A stretch of 32,134 bases of DNA from positions 1 through 32,134 of the forward strand of contig CABRNM010000019.1 of the NCBI GenBank assembly GCA_902472315.1. Reading direction: 5' to 3'. Made by a program: the position numbers and the translations under genes. The stretch is from an uncultured Collinsella sp. (lineage in GTDB: Bacteria > Actinomycetota > Coriobacteriia > Coriobacteriales > Coriobacteriaceae). Below are positions 7,072 through 16,056 of this stretch, piece after piece (position 1 is the first letter of the stretch; each line of letters begins with the position of its first letter). The notes under the pieces were generated by a model that ran no database searches, had not been told where the DNA came from, and saw nothing but the letters and a program-made list of their open reading frames with translations.

Positions 7072-9789
7072 ATGGATACTGTCAGCAATTACACCGAAAC
7101 GCTCGAAAAGACCGTCCGTGACCTTCTCGAGCGTCAGGAGGATCTGATCAGGACCGCCTTTACCGACCAGCTTACCGGGCTTGGCAACCGTGGCGGCTTT
7201 GCCCGTTCCCTCGAGGAGCTCTGGGAGCAGGACACCCCCGTTACCATGGCGTTCATCGATATCGACAATCTCAAGCACTGCAACGACGTCTTTGGGCATG
7301 ACGAGGGCAACCGCTATATCTTGCAGGTAAGCCTCTATCTCAAACTGTATATGAAAGTGGACGAGGCGGCGTTTCGCATAGGCGGCGACGAGTTTGCCAT
7401 CCTATCTACGATTGCGACCGAGGACGACCTCGCCGAACGTCTGGAACACTGCCGAACGATCCTGCTCAAAAACAACGATTCCGAGATGCCCCACTCGTTT
7501 AGCTACGGAGTGGCACACGCCGACCCCGCCCTGGGCGAAGCCTCCAATCGCATGACACTCGATGCCGACCATCGCATGTACGACTACAAGCTACGTCATG
7601 CTATGCATCTCGATCGGCGCAATATCACGCAAGTCCACGCCGACGACTTCGAAATAAGCGATCGCATTTTTGACGCCTTTTCGATGCTCAACGAGGGCCG
7701 TTATTTCTTTATCGAGAACTTGGACAAGGACCGCACCCTTTGGTCGCAAGGTGCCTTGCGCGATCTCGGTCTTCCTTCGGAGCACATAGACAGCTGCCGC
7801 GATTTCTGGAAGACGCGCGTCCATCCCGATGACCTCGAGGCCTACGCCAACGACATCAACCAGATCTTTAACGGCTCCAAACACCGCCGCGTCATGCAGT
7901 ACCGCATGCGCAATGCCGCGGGTGACTACGTTCTCTGCCGTGCTCGCGGGTTTCGCATCGACGGCGACGGAAATGCCCCCTCGCTCTATGTCGGCGAACT
8001 TGTCAACCACTCACTCGCCGAAACCGTCGACGCCGCTACGGGCCTCGGAACGCAGCGTATGCTGATCAACGCTATCGATGCCTGCCGCCGCGATCGTTGC
8101 GAGACGGGGCTTATAGCGGTGCGCGTTCGTGGCACGACAAAGCTCAACGAGCTCTACGGGGCCGAGGCTGTCGACAACATGCTTGCCGAATACGCAGGCC
8201 GCATGCTGTCGATCACCCGCGGCAGGAGCCGGGTCTACCGTTCACGAAGCGTCCAGTTCGTCGTGCTCAGCAACGATTTGGACCACGAGGCATTCGAGCA
8301 ACTGACCCGCCACCTTAAAGAGGCCGTTTTCGCTCCTGTTCAAATCGCAGGCGACGCCATTACTCCCGTCTGTCTTGTCGTCCCGGCCTTTTACGAGCAC
8401 TTAACCCATCAGGCGACCGCCGTTTTAGGCGAACTCGACCGTCGCCTTCGCACGGCCGGCGGGCTTGTTCCCAACGACAGCCTCCCCATACCCGAGGCTG
8501 AGCGCAAAAGCGCCATCGCCGAACGTATCGACTCGCTCACGGGCCTCTATCGACCCAGCGAGTTTATGCGGCGCGCCAACGCTTTTCTCGAGGCAAGGCG
8601 CGACGGCGCCTGGTGCATCGCCACGGTCGACATGGGCCACATGCGCCTGTTTAACGAATGGTATGGACAGGCCGAAGGCGACCGCCTGCTTGCCGATGTG
8701 GGCACGGTCCTCAAGGACATCGAGAATGCCGGCATGGGCGTCGCAGGGTACTGGGGCCAAGATGACTTTTGCGTACTCATCCCCTTTAAGCACATCACCG
8801 TCCATCAAATCTACAACCGCGTTCGCGAGGCAGTAGCCAGGCATGATGGCGGCGTAGGTTTTTGGCCGTCCATGGGCGTTTACCCCATCGATTCCAATGA
8901 GGAGATCACCATCGATGCACAGGCAAAGGCCATGTTTACCAATCGGCGCGCAAAAAACGACTTTAAGGAGCGCATTGCCATTTTTTGCCCCGAGGAGTAC
9001 AAGCGCGAAATCGTGTTCAACCGCACGCTGACCGAATTCCAGTACGCGCTGTCAAATGGTCGCATCACGTACTATCTGCAGCCCCAGGTCGATATGGAAA
9101 CCGGCGAGATTATTGGCGCCGAAGCACTCACCCGCTGGATTGACAAGGACGGCTCTCTCATTTCGCCCGCAACGTTTATCCCCGCACTCGAGGAAAGCGG
9201 CTTTGTAGTGACGCTCGACAAATATGTTTGGCAGGGCGTCGCCATGTGGCTCCGCGAGCGCCTCAATCGAGGACTTCGCGTGGTTCCGATTTCCCTCAAT
9301 GTGTCGCGCGTAGACATTCTTGCCTGCGATGTCGCCGAGCATATGGGGTCGCTCGCCGCCCAGTACAACCTGCCGCCCGAACTCATGCACATCGAGATCA
9401 CCGAGACCGCCTATACCGGAGAGTCCGAGGCCGTGGATAAGCTGACCGCGGATCTGCACACCCGTGGCTTCTCGACCTACATGGACGATTTTGGCACCGG
9501 CCAGTCCACGCTCGCGATGCTCAAGAACGTCAACGTCGACGTCATCAAGCTCGACCGCACCTTTGTGCCCACCGACCGCGATCAAGGCCGCAGCGCGCAG
9601 ATCGTGTCATCGATGCTCGAGATGGCGCAGTCGCTCCATCTGCCCGTCGTGGTTGAAGGCGTCGAGACAAATGAGCAGGCAAACATGCTACGACAAATGG
9701 GCGCCCGCTACGCTCAGGGCTTCCTCTACTACCGTCCCATGCCGGCGAAGGATTTTGAGGCATTGCTCGATGGTGGCAATAACAACTGA
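7072..9789 (+). CDS. Multidomain c-di-GMP protein: GGDEF-PAS-GGDEF*-GGDEF*-EAL
   Basis: A 905-residue cytoplasmic protein for cyclic-di-GMP turnover. Residues 28-185 form a diguanylate cyclase domain with an intact signature (RIGGDEF, 104-108). Residues 200-315 look like a PAS sensor fold (WKTRVHPDD, then QYRMRNAAGDYVLCRARG). Residues 320-465 and 485-645 are two further GGDEF-like folds that lost the signature; the second reads WGQDDF at 561-566. Residues 650-900 are an EAL phosphodiesterase with the expected residues: Glu684 (EALTRW), Asn743, Glu775, Asp805-Asp806 (DDFGTG), Lys826 and Glu862. Both activities may therefore be present. There are no membrane segments. An in-frame TAG two codons upstream fixes the ATG at 7072, whose ribosome site is weak. 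A shorter paralog follows. Confidence 0.93.
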   Translation: MDTVSNYTETLEKTVRDLLERQEDLIRTAFTDQLTGLGNRGGFARSLEELWEQDTPVTMAFIDIDNLKHCNDVFGHDEGNRYILQVSLYLKLYMKVDEAAFRIGGDEFAILSTIATEDDLAERLEHCRTILLKNNDSEMPHSFSYGVAHADPALGEASNRMTLDADHRMYDYKLRHAMHLDRRNITQVHADDFEISDRIFDAFSMLNEGRYFFIENLDKDRTLWSQGALRDLGLPSEHIDSCRDFWKTRVHPDDLEAYANDINQIFNGSKHRRVMQYRMRNAAGDYVLCRARGFRIDGDGNAPSLYVGELVNHSLAETVDAATGLGTQRMLINAIDACRRDRCETGLIAVRVRGTTKLNELYGAEAVDNMLAEYAGRMLSITRGRSRVYRSRSVQFVVLSNDLDHEAFEQLTRHLKEAVFAPVQIAGDAITPVCLVVPAFYEHLTHQATAVLGELDRRLRTAGGLVPNDSLPIPEAERKSAIAERIDSLTGLYRPSEFMRRANAFLEARRDGAWCIATVDMGHMRLFNEWYGQAEGDRLLADVGTVLKDIENAGMGVAGYWGQDDFCVLIPFKHITVHQIYNRVREAVARHDGGVGFWPSMGVYPIDSNEEITIDAQAKAMFTNRRAKNDFKERIAIFCPEEYKREIVFNRTLTEFQYALSNGRITYYLQPQVDMETGEIIGAEALTRWIDKDGSLISPATFIPALEESGFVVTLDKYVWQGVAMWLRERLNRGLRVVPISLNVSRVDILACDVAEHMGSLAAQYNLPPELMHIEITETAYTGESEAVDKLTADLHTRGFSTYMDDFGTGQSTLAMLKNVNVDVIKLDRTFVPTDRDQGRSAQIVSSMLEMAQSLHLPVVVEGVETNEQANMLRQMGARYAQGFLYYRPMPAKDFEALLDGGNNN

Positions 9790-9852
9790 TACGCTCGCGC
9801 GCAAAACGCCACCGCCGAGCGGGGGGATTTGCCTCCATTAGCCAACTTATAT

Positions 9853-9875
9853 CCCCAATTCAAACCGAATTGGGG
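9853..9875. promoter_or_regulatory. Hairpin ahead of the second GGDEF gene
   Basis: A perfect 9-base stem, CCCCAATTC with GAATTGGGG, around an AAACC loop. It ends 43 bases before the ATG of the downstream GGDEF gene and is not followed by a T run. It may be an mRNA leader structure, a protein-binding site or a weak terminator for the upstream gene. Confidence 0.4.
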
Positions 9876-9918
9876 TATATGATACAAACCGCTGTTCCGT
9901 CCAAGGAGGGTATCCATC

Positions 9919-11448
9919 ATGAACGAGTCATATCGCCTGGGCGAGCAATCGATTATTGCCTATCTTCAGCGGCTTGCGAATGGCATCTCGACCGCCGAAC
10001 TCGATGTTGCCGCGCTGCCCGCTGGGCTACGCGCCGTTGGCAAGCAACTGCAAAAGACGCACGCCATCCTGCAACAAGAGCGCCGGCTGCTTGAGAGCAA
10101 CGCCTATATCGACCCGCTCACCAACTTGGGCAACCGCAGCGGACTCGACCGTCACGTCGAGCAACTCTGGCACAAAGGCGACCCCTTCACCTGCGCCTAT
10201 ATTGACATCGACCATCTAAAACATTGCAATGATAGGTTTGGCCACGCCGAAGGCAATCGCTATATTCTGAGCATCTGCCGCACGCTCTCCGAAACCATGG
10301 AGCACGATGAGATGCTGTTCCGCATCGGTGGAGACGAGTTTGTGCTTATCTCGCCCTCCGCAAACGAGACTGAACTCGAGCAGCGCTTGGAGCGGGTACG
10401 TGCCGGGCTGATCGAGGCGAGCTCAGGTGGCAAGGCGCCTATGATCGCCAGCTTTAGCTTTGGCTGCTCGCGCGTCGATCCACTTGCCGGCGACACGCGT
10501 CGCCAGATGACGATGGATGCCGATCGCAAGATGTATCGCTATAAGATTATGCATCGTGTGCAGCAACCGAAAGACAATGACGCGCCGCAACGCCCAATCG
10601 TCGATCAGCTTCCCCGCAACGACCGGGTGTTCCAAGCGATCTCCATGAGCTCCGAGACGCGCTATCCGTTCATCCTTAACCTCGATACGGGCGAATCGCA
10701 ATGGTCGGTTAACGCCGTGCGCGATTTTGACCTGCCCTCCCAGCACCCTTTTAATTCGGTCGATATGTGGCTTGCCCGCGTTCATCCCGAGGACCGCGAC
10801 AACGTACGCGCCGAGCTCGACATGGTGATAAACGGCACGTGGCACTTCCACTACATGCAGTATCGCGTAATGGACGCCACCGGAAAATACGTGCTTTGCG
10901 ACTGCACGGGCTACCGCTTGGACGGCACCGATACCGAGCCCAACATGTATGTGGGCATTATCATCAACCGAAGCCTAGCGGATACGACCGACTCCGTGAC
11001 CGGCCTGGGCGATATTCACGCCCTGGTCAACGCCATTGGCGAAATGCGTCGCGTGGCGCGCAAGGCGGGGTTGATCGCCATTAAAATCGACGATATCGCT
11101 CAGGTCAATGCCCGTTTTGGCTTTGATGCGGGCGACCGTGTTTTGGCAGAATGTGCCGCTTGTCTGGTAGATTGCTCGCGCGGCAAGGGTCGCCTGTTCC
11201 GCTCGACGGGGCCGACATTCGTGGCGCTTTTCGATGAGCTCGGCCCCGAGGCAATCGACGAGCTCGCAGACGAAATCGAGCGGTTCCTGGGTTCCCCCGT
11301 GCTCATCGGATCGCTTGAATATCAGCCACCCATTCGTGTGGCCACGCTTCATCTGGACGCTGTCGATCGACAGCCCGTTTCCATTTTGAACGAGCTCAAA
11401 GCGTTGCTTGAAGAAGCACCGCAGGTACCGGGCACCAAGCTGGACTAG
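9919..11448 (+). CDS. Diguanylate cyclase GGDEF-PAS-GGDEF* protein
   Basis: A 509-residue paralog of the upstream GGDEF-EAL protein without the EAL part. After an N-terminal helical region (1-60), residues 60-215 are a GGDEF cyclase domain with intact RIGGDEF (137-141). Residues 236-352 match the PAS-like domain of its neighbour (LARVHPEDR, then QYRVMDATGKYVLC). Residues 353-500 are a degenerate GGDEF-like fold with RLFRSTGPTFVALF where the signature should be. It should make c-di-GMP; the PAS and degenerate domains probably sense and regulate. AAGGAGGG precedes the ATG by 9 bases. The pair most likely arose by duplication followed by loss or gain of the EAL module. Confidence 0.92.
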   Translation: MNESYRLGEQSIIAYLQRLANGISTAELDVAALPAGLRAVGKQLQKTHAILQQERRLLESNAYIDPLTNLGNRSGLDRHVEQLWHKGDPFTCAYIDIDHLKHCNDRFGHAEGNRYILSICRTLSETMEHDEMLFRIGGDEFVLISPSANETELEQRLERVRAGLIEASSGGKAPMIASFSFGCSRVDPLAGDTRRQMTMDADRKMYRYKIMHRVQQPKDNDAPQRPIVDQLPRNDRVFQAISMSSETRYPFILNLDTGESQWSVNAVRDFDLPSQHPFNSVDMWLARVHPEDRDNVRAELDMVINGTWHFHYMQYRVMDATGKYVLCDCTGYRLDGTDTEPNMYVGIIINRSLADTTDSVTGLGDIHALVNAIGEMRRVARKAGLIAIKIDDIAQVNARFGFDAGDRVLAECAACLVDCSRGKGRLFRSTGPTFVALFDELGPEAIDELADEIERFLGSPVLIGSLEYQPPIRVATLHLDAVDRQPVSILNELKALLEEAPQVPGTKLD

Positions 11449-11847
11449 CGACGTGGGGCGCATGATAGTTAATTTCCGATCTCAGGCGAACACATTGGGC
11501 AAATAGGTCGTACCCGCAATTAGCCGAACGCCCCCCGCAGTCTCTCCAGAGCCCGGGGGCACCGTTATCCCAGTTGAAAGAATGGCGGAGATGCGGTTCG
11601 ATGAGTCCGGTGGCCATACTCCGCCCACCGCCCGACATCTTTTCCCAGGCAAAGTCGAACGGTCGGTCCGTCTATTCCGTTTCCCCTAGGCCAGGACAGC
11701 GGGGGTTCCGGAGCCGCCCATTACATTCATTCGGGAGGCGCTAAATTCATATGGGACGAGAAAGAGTTGATCACCCGGTTATTATGCCCGCCTTAAAAAG
11801 CAACCAAATATACGTCCCAATATCATTCCAGCACAACCAGGAATCCA
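11449..11847. other. Gene-free transition region at the left edge of the AT-rich island
   Basis: About 400 bases with no convincing gene. The first two thirds are GC-rich; GCCCCC at 11530-11535 can pair with GGGGGC at 11555-11560, perhaps ending the GGDEF transcript. The last third, from about 11740, becomes AT-rich like the island. Broken reading frames on both strands suggest decayed mobile or coding sequence, but I cannot identify a family. Confidence 0.5.
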
Positions 11848-13505
11848 TTATTTGGCTAATTCAATAGCCCCCTCACCGCTCATTACCAAAATATGATCGG
11901 CGACATCGAGCAATCTAGTATCATGCGAAACAATCAAAAAGGCCTGACCTCGCTTATTTTGTTTAATGTACTCTATCAGGCAGCCACATGCCGATCCGTC
12001 AAGATCATTGGTCGGCTCATCGAGAATTACAAAATCCGCTTTTCGGCATAACGCCATAGCCAGGCGTAACCTTTGCAGCTCTCCTCCAGATAGATTAGAA
12101 CATTTTTCCCATCTTATTTTATCAATTGGTTCGAAACCGCATTCCTTGAGAAACGACGCCATTAACTCATAGCTGATGCCGTATTCATGCAAATAGTCTT
12201 CAACTGTGTCACCGGGGACGAAAGCCGTTTGCTGCATAGCAGAGAAACACTCCGACCGAACTCGGTCAAGATTGATAGCGGTCAACTTTGTGCAATCGTA
12301 CTCGATATTGTCATTTGCATGCTCGTAAAAACCCAGGAGCAGCTTTAATAGTGTGCTTTTCCAACACCATTAGGGCCTGTAATTACATACGTTCTGCCCA
12401 CGTCAAATTGAAGATTCACCCCGCAAGTTATATCAACCAGCTCTTCGTCGCGAATTAAACTGAAGTCTAAATCTAGGACCTGTATGCGGCCCACATTATT
12501 AACCGCAAGGCAATTTCGGTAATCCCGTTTTCGCGCCTTTATTTCATTCAGCCTAGCTATTGATGCCCTCGTTTCCTGCAAAGACTGAAAGACGCCGATA
12601 TAGTATTTGCCACAGCTCATCAATAGGGAATAATAAGAATTTATCATGGTAAATTCCCCAATTGTCATAGCTCCTGTGGCTATTCTTGCTCCCGAAACCA
12701 GCAACAAAACAGCTTGAAATCCTGCCGCCGCCATACGATCGCTAGAACTTACCATACTTTGTACTTTCGCGAGTGCAAGAACTGAAGGATAGTACGCAGC
12801 ATCAAACTGTTTTTCTACATGTTCGAAGCTGCTCTCATAACCGGCTAGCAGCTTAATCTCGAACGTCCGTGCGATACGTGATGCTATGGAGCTGAACAGG
12901 AACCCATCTTCCTCTTTCTTTTGAAATGAAGCGGCAAGCAGTGAAGGTTGAAGCATAAGCACCATAATACAATACGCCCCAAGAAGCGTTATGCCGACGG
13001 TGCATATCGATAAATCGAGAGAAGCGATTAGCAAAAAAACCGCAATCATTGTAATCGCATTCATGAACAATGGAATCATGTTTATGACAACAAACGATGT
13101 TATTGAAGAGGTGTCCGAGTTTATTTTCTGAGCAGAGTACAACGGGGAAGTCGACTCTATGTCCGTAAGTGGCAAATGTTGAAAGTCTGACACGATTTCT
13201 TTTAAAAAACTGAAATACGAGAGGTTCAGGACTGACGTCTGGAGCATCTTTGCAAAGTAAGAGAAGACCGCCGAAATAATCCCCAATAATGCTATAGCAA
13301 AGGCTAAAATATAAATCGAATGCATGTCCTGACCGTAAACGAGCATATCAACAAACTGTCCGTTCAAATACGGTGACAGCGATGTCAGAGCATAGCTCAC
13401 CAGAACCATGACCATCAGCATCTTTGCACCGTGGCATGACATCGTTGTTTTGACCACATGCCAGAACAACGCGCACTCGTCTCTCCGCCATTTGAAATGC
13501 ATCAT
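11848..13505 (-). pseudogene. ABC exporter (membrane + ATPase fusion) of the RiPP operon, frameshifted in Walker A
   Basis: A fused permease-ATPase exporter, about 552 residues if repaired. The 5' fragment (13505 to 12345) has around six hydrophobic segments (for example MLMVMVLVSYALTSLSPYL) and then an ATPase start that stops at GPNGVGKAHY. The 3' fragment (open to 11848) carries the signature LSGGE, Walker B FVILDEP and the H-loop VSHD. Adding one A to the AAAA run at 12357-12360 (minus sense) restores GPNGVGKST and joins both pieces in frame. So this is one gene with a one-base deletion, a sequencing error, or slippage at a homopolymer. It has no C39 peptidase domain. The ATG at 13505 overlaps the methyltransferase stop as TAATG. 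Its likely role is export of, or immunity to, the modified peptide. Confidence 0.9.
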
Positions 13506-14614
13506 TATATCAACCACGCCTCTGAACAGGGCCTTTTATTTGAGTTGTCAATTATATTCAACCCTCTATCCAAAGAACTGTCCTTTCGCAGCCGTAACAC
13601 ATAGTAATAAACGCCTGCAGTGTGGTCATTTCGATAGAGTTCGTAAACATCATCAATTGCCTCATCTACTGATGTCCACCTTGTTGGATTAGCCAAATAC
13701 GCACTCCATGCAACACCCTCAACAAACGAAGAGCATGGATAGACCTCGTCATATCCCAGCAAAGACATCGTTCCCGACAACTCGCTGCTCATTATGTCTT
13801 GCACTATTGAGACTGTATCCAGGCTGTCCTTATCAGCACAAGCCATCATTCCCACCATCAACGCGGTACCATCATCGCTTAAATAATCTGGGAGCTTTTC
13901 GATAATCTCGTTGCTAACTCGGCATCCATCAAATCCCCCATCTCCGACAAAAGGATATTCAAGTCCATTGGGAATGGGGACCAGCGGAGGATTTGCAACA
14001 ATATAGTCGTATTTACTATCAGGTTCGAGCTTCTCATACAAATTCCCTTGAACCGTTTTTATCGCACCGTCCAGCCCATTCAACTTGGAATTAAGCATGT
14101 TAGTTGCACAAGTTTCGGCGTTTATCTCCACCGATGTAACCGTCATGCCACCCGCTGCCATGATCAGCGACTGAATCCCAGAGCCCGCACACAAATCAAG
14201 CCCCTTCTTCCCGAGCTGAGGAGACAGCCGCCTGGCAAGTCCTAATGAATCTGGGCCGAAATATCTTTTAGGGTTTGGCCGTGGAGCATCCGCGACAATC
14301 CAGACACCTCTATATCGATTTAAAACCAGACCCGTTGAGTGGACAATCCCGTCCTCTAAAATAACGATGCCAGCGTCCACTAATAGTTTAATCAGCTCAA
14401 TAAATGGCTTCATTTCAGCTTGCGCCACAGACTCTCCAAGATACAGAAGCCTCACTAGTCCTCGATATTCTTGGTTTACTTTACCCGATGCAAATAAGTG
14501 CTCAACAACATAAAACCTATCCCCCGCCACGGATATGCCCTCGAGTAAATCTGTTAAGCCAACCCTATCAAATTCTTTTGACAATTGACTGTATTGGTCC
14601 ATTTTGTCGTCCAT
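13505..14614 (-). CDS. SAM-dependent methyltransferase (NPP-motif, HemK/DUF7059-like) of the RiPP operon
   Basis: A 369-residue class I methyltransferase. An N-terminal helical/winged region (1-105) precedes the Rossmann core: motif I is GLDLCAGSGIQSL (138-150), an acidic SVEIN end of strand 2 follows at about 161, and the catalytic-type motif VANPPLVPIP has NPP at 208-210. The (N/D)PP(Y/F/L) motif is typical of enzymes methylating an amide or amino nitrogen, such as PrmC/HemK. The layout resembles the PrmC-related DUF7059 group. In this operon it probably methylates the precursor peptide or its processed terminus, which is inference. It begins 14 bases after the small membrane gene and overlaps the exporter start. 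Base composition is AT-rich compared with the surrounding chromosome. Confidence 0.85.
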   Translation of the reverse strand: MDDKMDQYSQLSKEFDRVGLTDLLEGISVAGDRFYVVEHLFASGKVNQEYRGLVRLLYLGESVAQAEMKPFIELIKLLVDAGIVILEDGIVHSTGLVLNRYRGVWIVADAPRPNPKRYFGPDSLGLARRLSPQLGKKGLDLCAGSGIQSLIMAAGGMTVTSVEINAETCATNMLNSKLNGLDGAIKTVQGNLYEKLEPDSKYDYIVANPPLVPIPNGLEYPFVGDGGFDGCRVSNEIIEKLPDYLSDDGTALMVGMMACADKDSLDTVSIVQDIMSSELSGTMSLLGYDEVYPCSSFVEGVAWSAYLANPTRWTSVDEAIDDVYELYRNDHTAGVYYYVLRLRKDSSLDRGLNIIDNSNKRPCSEAWLI

Positions 14615-14628
14615 CCCGCTTCCGCTGG

Positions 14629-14949
14629 CTATCGTCTCATAAACACAAACCTAACTAGCCGCACGAACGACAAAGAAGCCAAGCTGAAAAGAAGTAGAAC
14701 CAAAGCTTCAAAAACACTGGTATTCCAATCGCGTACCCAGCCCTCTACCGCCAACAAAAAAAACAGCAGCCCCATCCATAACGTCACAGAAGAAATCAAC
14801 TTTGCGTAAGGGCGTATATCAATCCCGCTCTCCCTTTTTGTGACATCATATCCAGCAATTGAGCAGAGCCATCTTCCTCTTCTGTATTGGATTGAAAGGA
14901 TAATCAGGGCAATCGAAGTCATCAAGCAGACAGCATCCCCTGTTTCCAT
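14629..14949 (-). CDS. DUF3784-like small membrane protein of the RiPP operon
   Basis: A 106-residue protein with three hydrophobic segments (about residues 5-21, 48-66 and 79-97). After the first helix it has RGRWLCSIAGYDVTKRE, which resembles the glycine/tyrosine-rich GxGxxLIAGYNT region of DUF3784 proteins. It lies between the precursor and the methyltransferase, in the same direction, with AGGAAG ahead of its ATG. Small membrane proteins in bacteriocin operons are often immunity proteins or exporter partners; that role here is inferred from position only. Confidence 0.75.
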   Translation of the reverse strand: METGDAVCLMTSIALIILSIQYRRGRWLCSIAGYDVTKRESGIDIRPYAKLISSVTLWMGLLFFLLAVEGWVRDWNTSVFEALVLLLFSLASLSFVRLVRFVFMRR

Positions 14950-15010
14950 AGAACTTCCTTTGCTTTCCGTCCTAGTTTCGCATTCACAATCGAATCAAAC
15001 CAAGTGTGAA

Positions 15011-15211
15011 TTACTCGATAGCAACCGCCTTCGTATAAACCATAGCCGCTGCAGCAGCATTAACGACTGCGCCGTAGTTAACACCAACTACGATGTCATA
15101 AACTGCAACTGCCCAAACTGCAGCCGGGAATATAGCAACTCCCACCGCTGGCTCCGGATCTTGACTGCCACCATTTAAGTTAACTGGACCAACCCGCGGA
15201 TCAAAATCCAT
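15011..15211 (-). CDS. Putative RiPP precursor peptide, cysteine-free and Val/Ala-rich
   Basis: A 66-residue peptide with a strong ribosome site (AGAAGG, 6-7 bases before the ATG). The N-terminal third (1-20) is polar, with Asp2, Asp4 and a NLNGG stretch at 11-15. The remainder (21-66) is very hydrophobic, dominated by Val, Ala and Ile. It has no cysteine, one serine (16) and one threonine (60), so lanthionine, thiazole and sactionine chemistry are essentially excluded. Aromatic residues fall at F28, W33, Y38, Y46 and Y59; the first three are exactly five apart. An NYG triplet is at 45-47 and a run of five alanines near 52-56. Its place between an RRE protein and an exporter-side gene set makes it the likely substrate. 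I recognise no named family. Confidence 0.75.
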   Translation of the reverse strand: MDFDPRVGPVNLNGGSQDPEPAVGVAIFPAAVWAVAVYDIVVGVNYGAVVNAAAAAMVYTKAVAIE

Positions 15212-15249
15212 TTTTTACCTTCTTTCTAACTTGGCAATAGTCTCCAAAA

Positions 15250-16050
15250 CTACAGATCAATCTGCAATTCTCTAATCTCCATATCACCTTCCATTAACTC
15301 ATTAGGTATCACTCCCTTCAAGAGAGTGGGCGGCAAAAGACACCGATCTGTTTCGCTCACCGAATAGATCAGGTAATTCAGATCTCGCATTCCATCACTT
15401 TTCAAATCCTCTTGAGTCGTTTCGCTCTTAAAAACAAGCTCGAAGACCGACATGTAGTCACGAATTCCCTGCCATTGCTGCAAGTTTGGAATTACGCCAA
15501 ATATTGAATATAGGAAGTAGGCATCTTCAACAATCGTTCTTACAAAAGCAATTTGCGTCATACACTCTTGCTGGTTGTCCTGAAGCTCCAATACGACTGA
15601 TGATGAGCCGAAGTTATCCGAGATGTCATTGACCGTTTGAACTATAGACCCATCAACAATCGGAGACAGATACGAACATCTCAGTGAAGCGGCTTTCGCG
15701 TAGTAGGGAATATACATGATATTGTTACGCTGATACAGAAACCTAGGTGCAAGATCGTCTAAATCGCCCTCGAGAAATAAGCCTGTTTTCCATATTTTCA
15801 AAACTGTATTTAGAACTTTATCGGCAACGATTGACCTATCGCTGCCGGACAACTTCTTATTGGCGCAAATTTCGTTAGCGATATCTTTAATGCACCGCTC
15901 TCCATCTATCAAATTAACGATAGCGAGCGCATCTTCATTGAGACGAATATAGTAGCTGTTCGCGGTCAAAACGCTACCGGTCTGAGTGTGCCTTACGCGT
16001 ACGGCATACCGCATTCTCGGAACAGCACCCAGCATCTCTCTTTTCTTCAT
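15250..16050 (-). CDS. PqqD/RRE-domain protein with C-terminal extension
   Basis: A 266-residue protein. Residues about 25-97 match a PqqD-like RiPP recognition element: SYYIRLNEDALAIVNLIDG, then a helical stretch ending in a GLFLEGD turn. Such domains bind the leader peptide and present it to the modifying enzyme. The extra 170 residues, with YIPYYAKAASLRC and SIVLELQD-like segments, match nothing I recognise; they could be a second docking or catalytic domain. Its start is 6 bases after the GNAT-like stop, and the precursor gene follows 38 bases later, so it is firmly inside the operon. It most likely brings the radical SAM enzyme and the precursor together. Confidence 0.75.
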   Translation of the reverse strand: MKKREMLGAVPRMRYAVRVRHTQTGSVLTANSYYIRLNEDALAIVNLIDGERCIKDIANEICANKKLSGSDRSIVADKVLNTVLKIWKTGLFLEGDLDDLAPRFLYQRNNIMYIPYYAKAASLRCSYLSPIVDGSIVQTVNDISDNFGSSSVVLELQDNQQECMTQIAFVRTIVEDAYFLYSIFGVIPNLQQWQGIRDYMSVFELVFKSETTQEDLKSDGMRDLNYLIYSVSETDRCLLPPTLLKGVIPNELMEGDMEIRELQIDL

Positions 16051-16056
16051 ATTTCC

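Noticed and set aside
11848..12285. Separate small ATPase gene downstream of the exporter
   Set aside because: It lacks a Walker A and joins the upstream frame when one base is added, so it is the 3' half of the same gene.
15011..15211. Double-glycine leader cut by the exporter
   Set aside because: A GG lies at 14-15 but the usual preceding hydrophobic spacing is missing and the exporter has no C39 peptidase domain.
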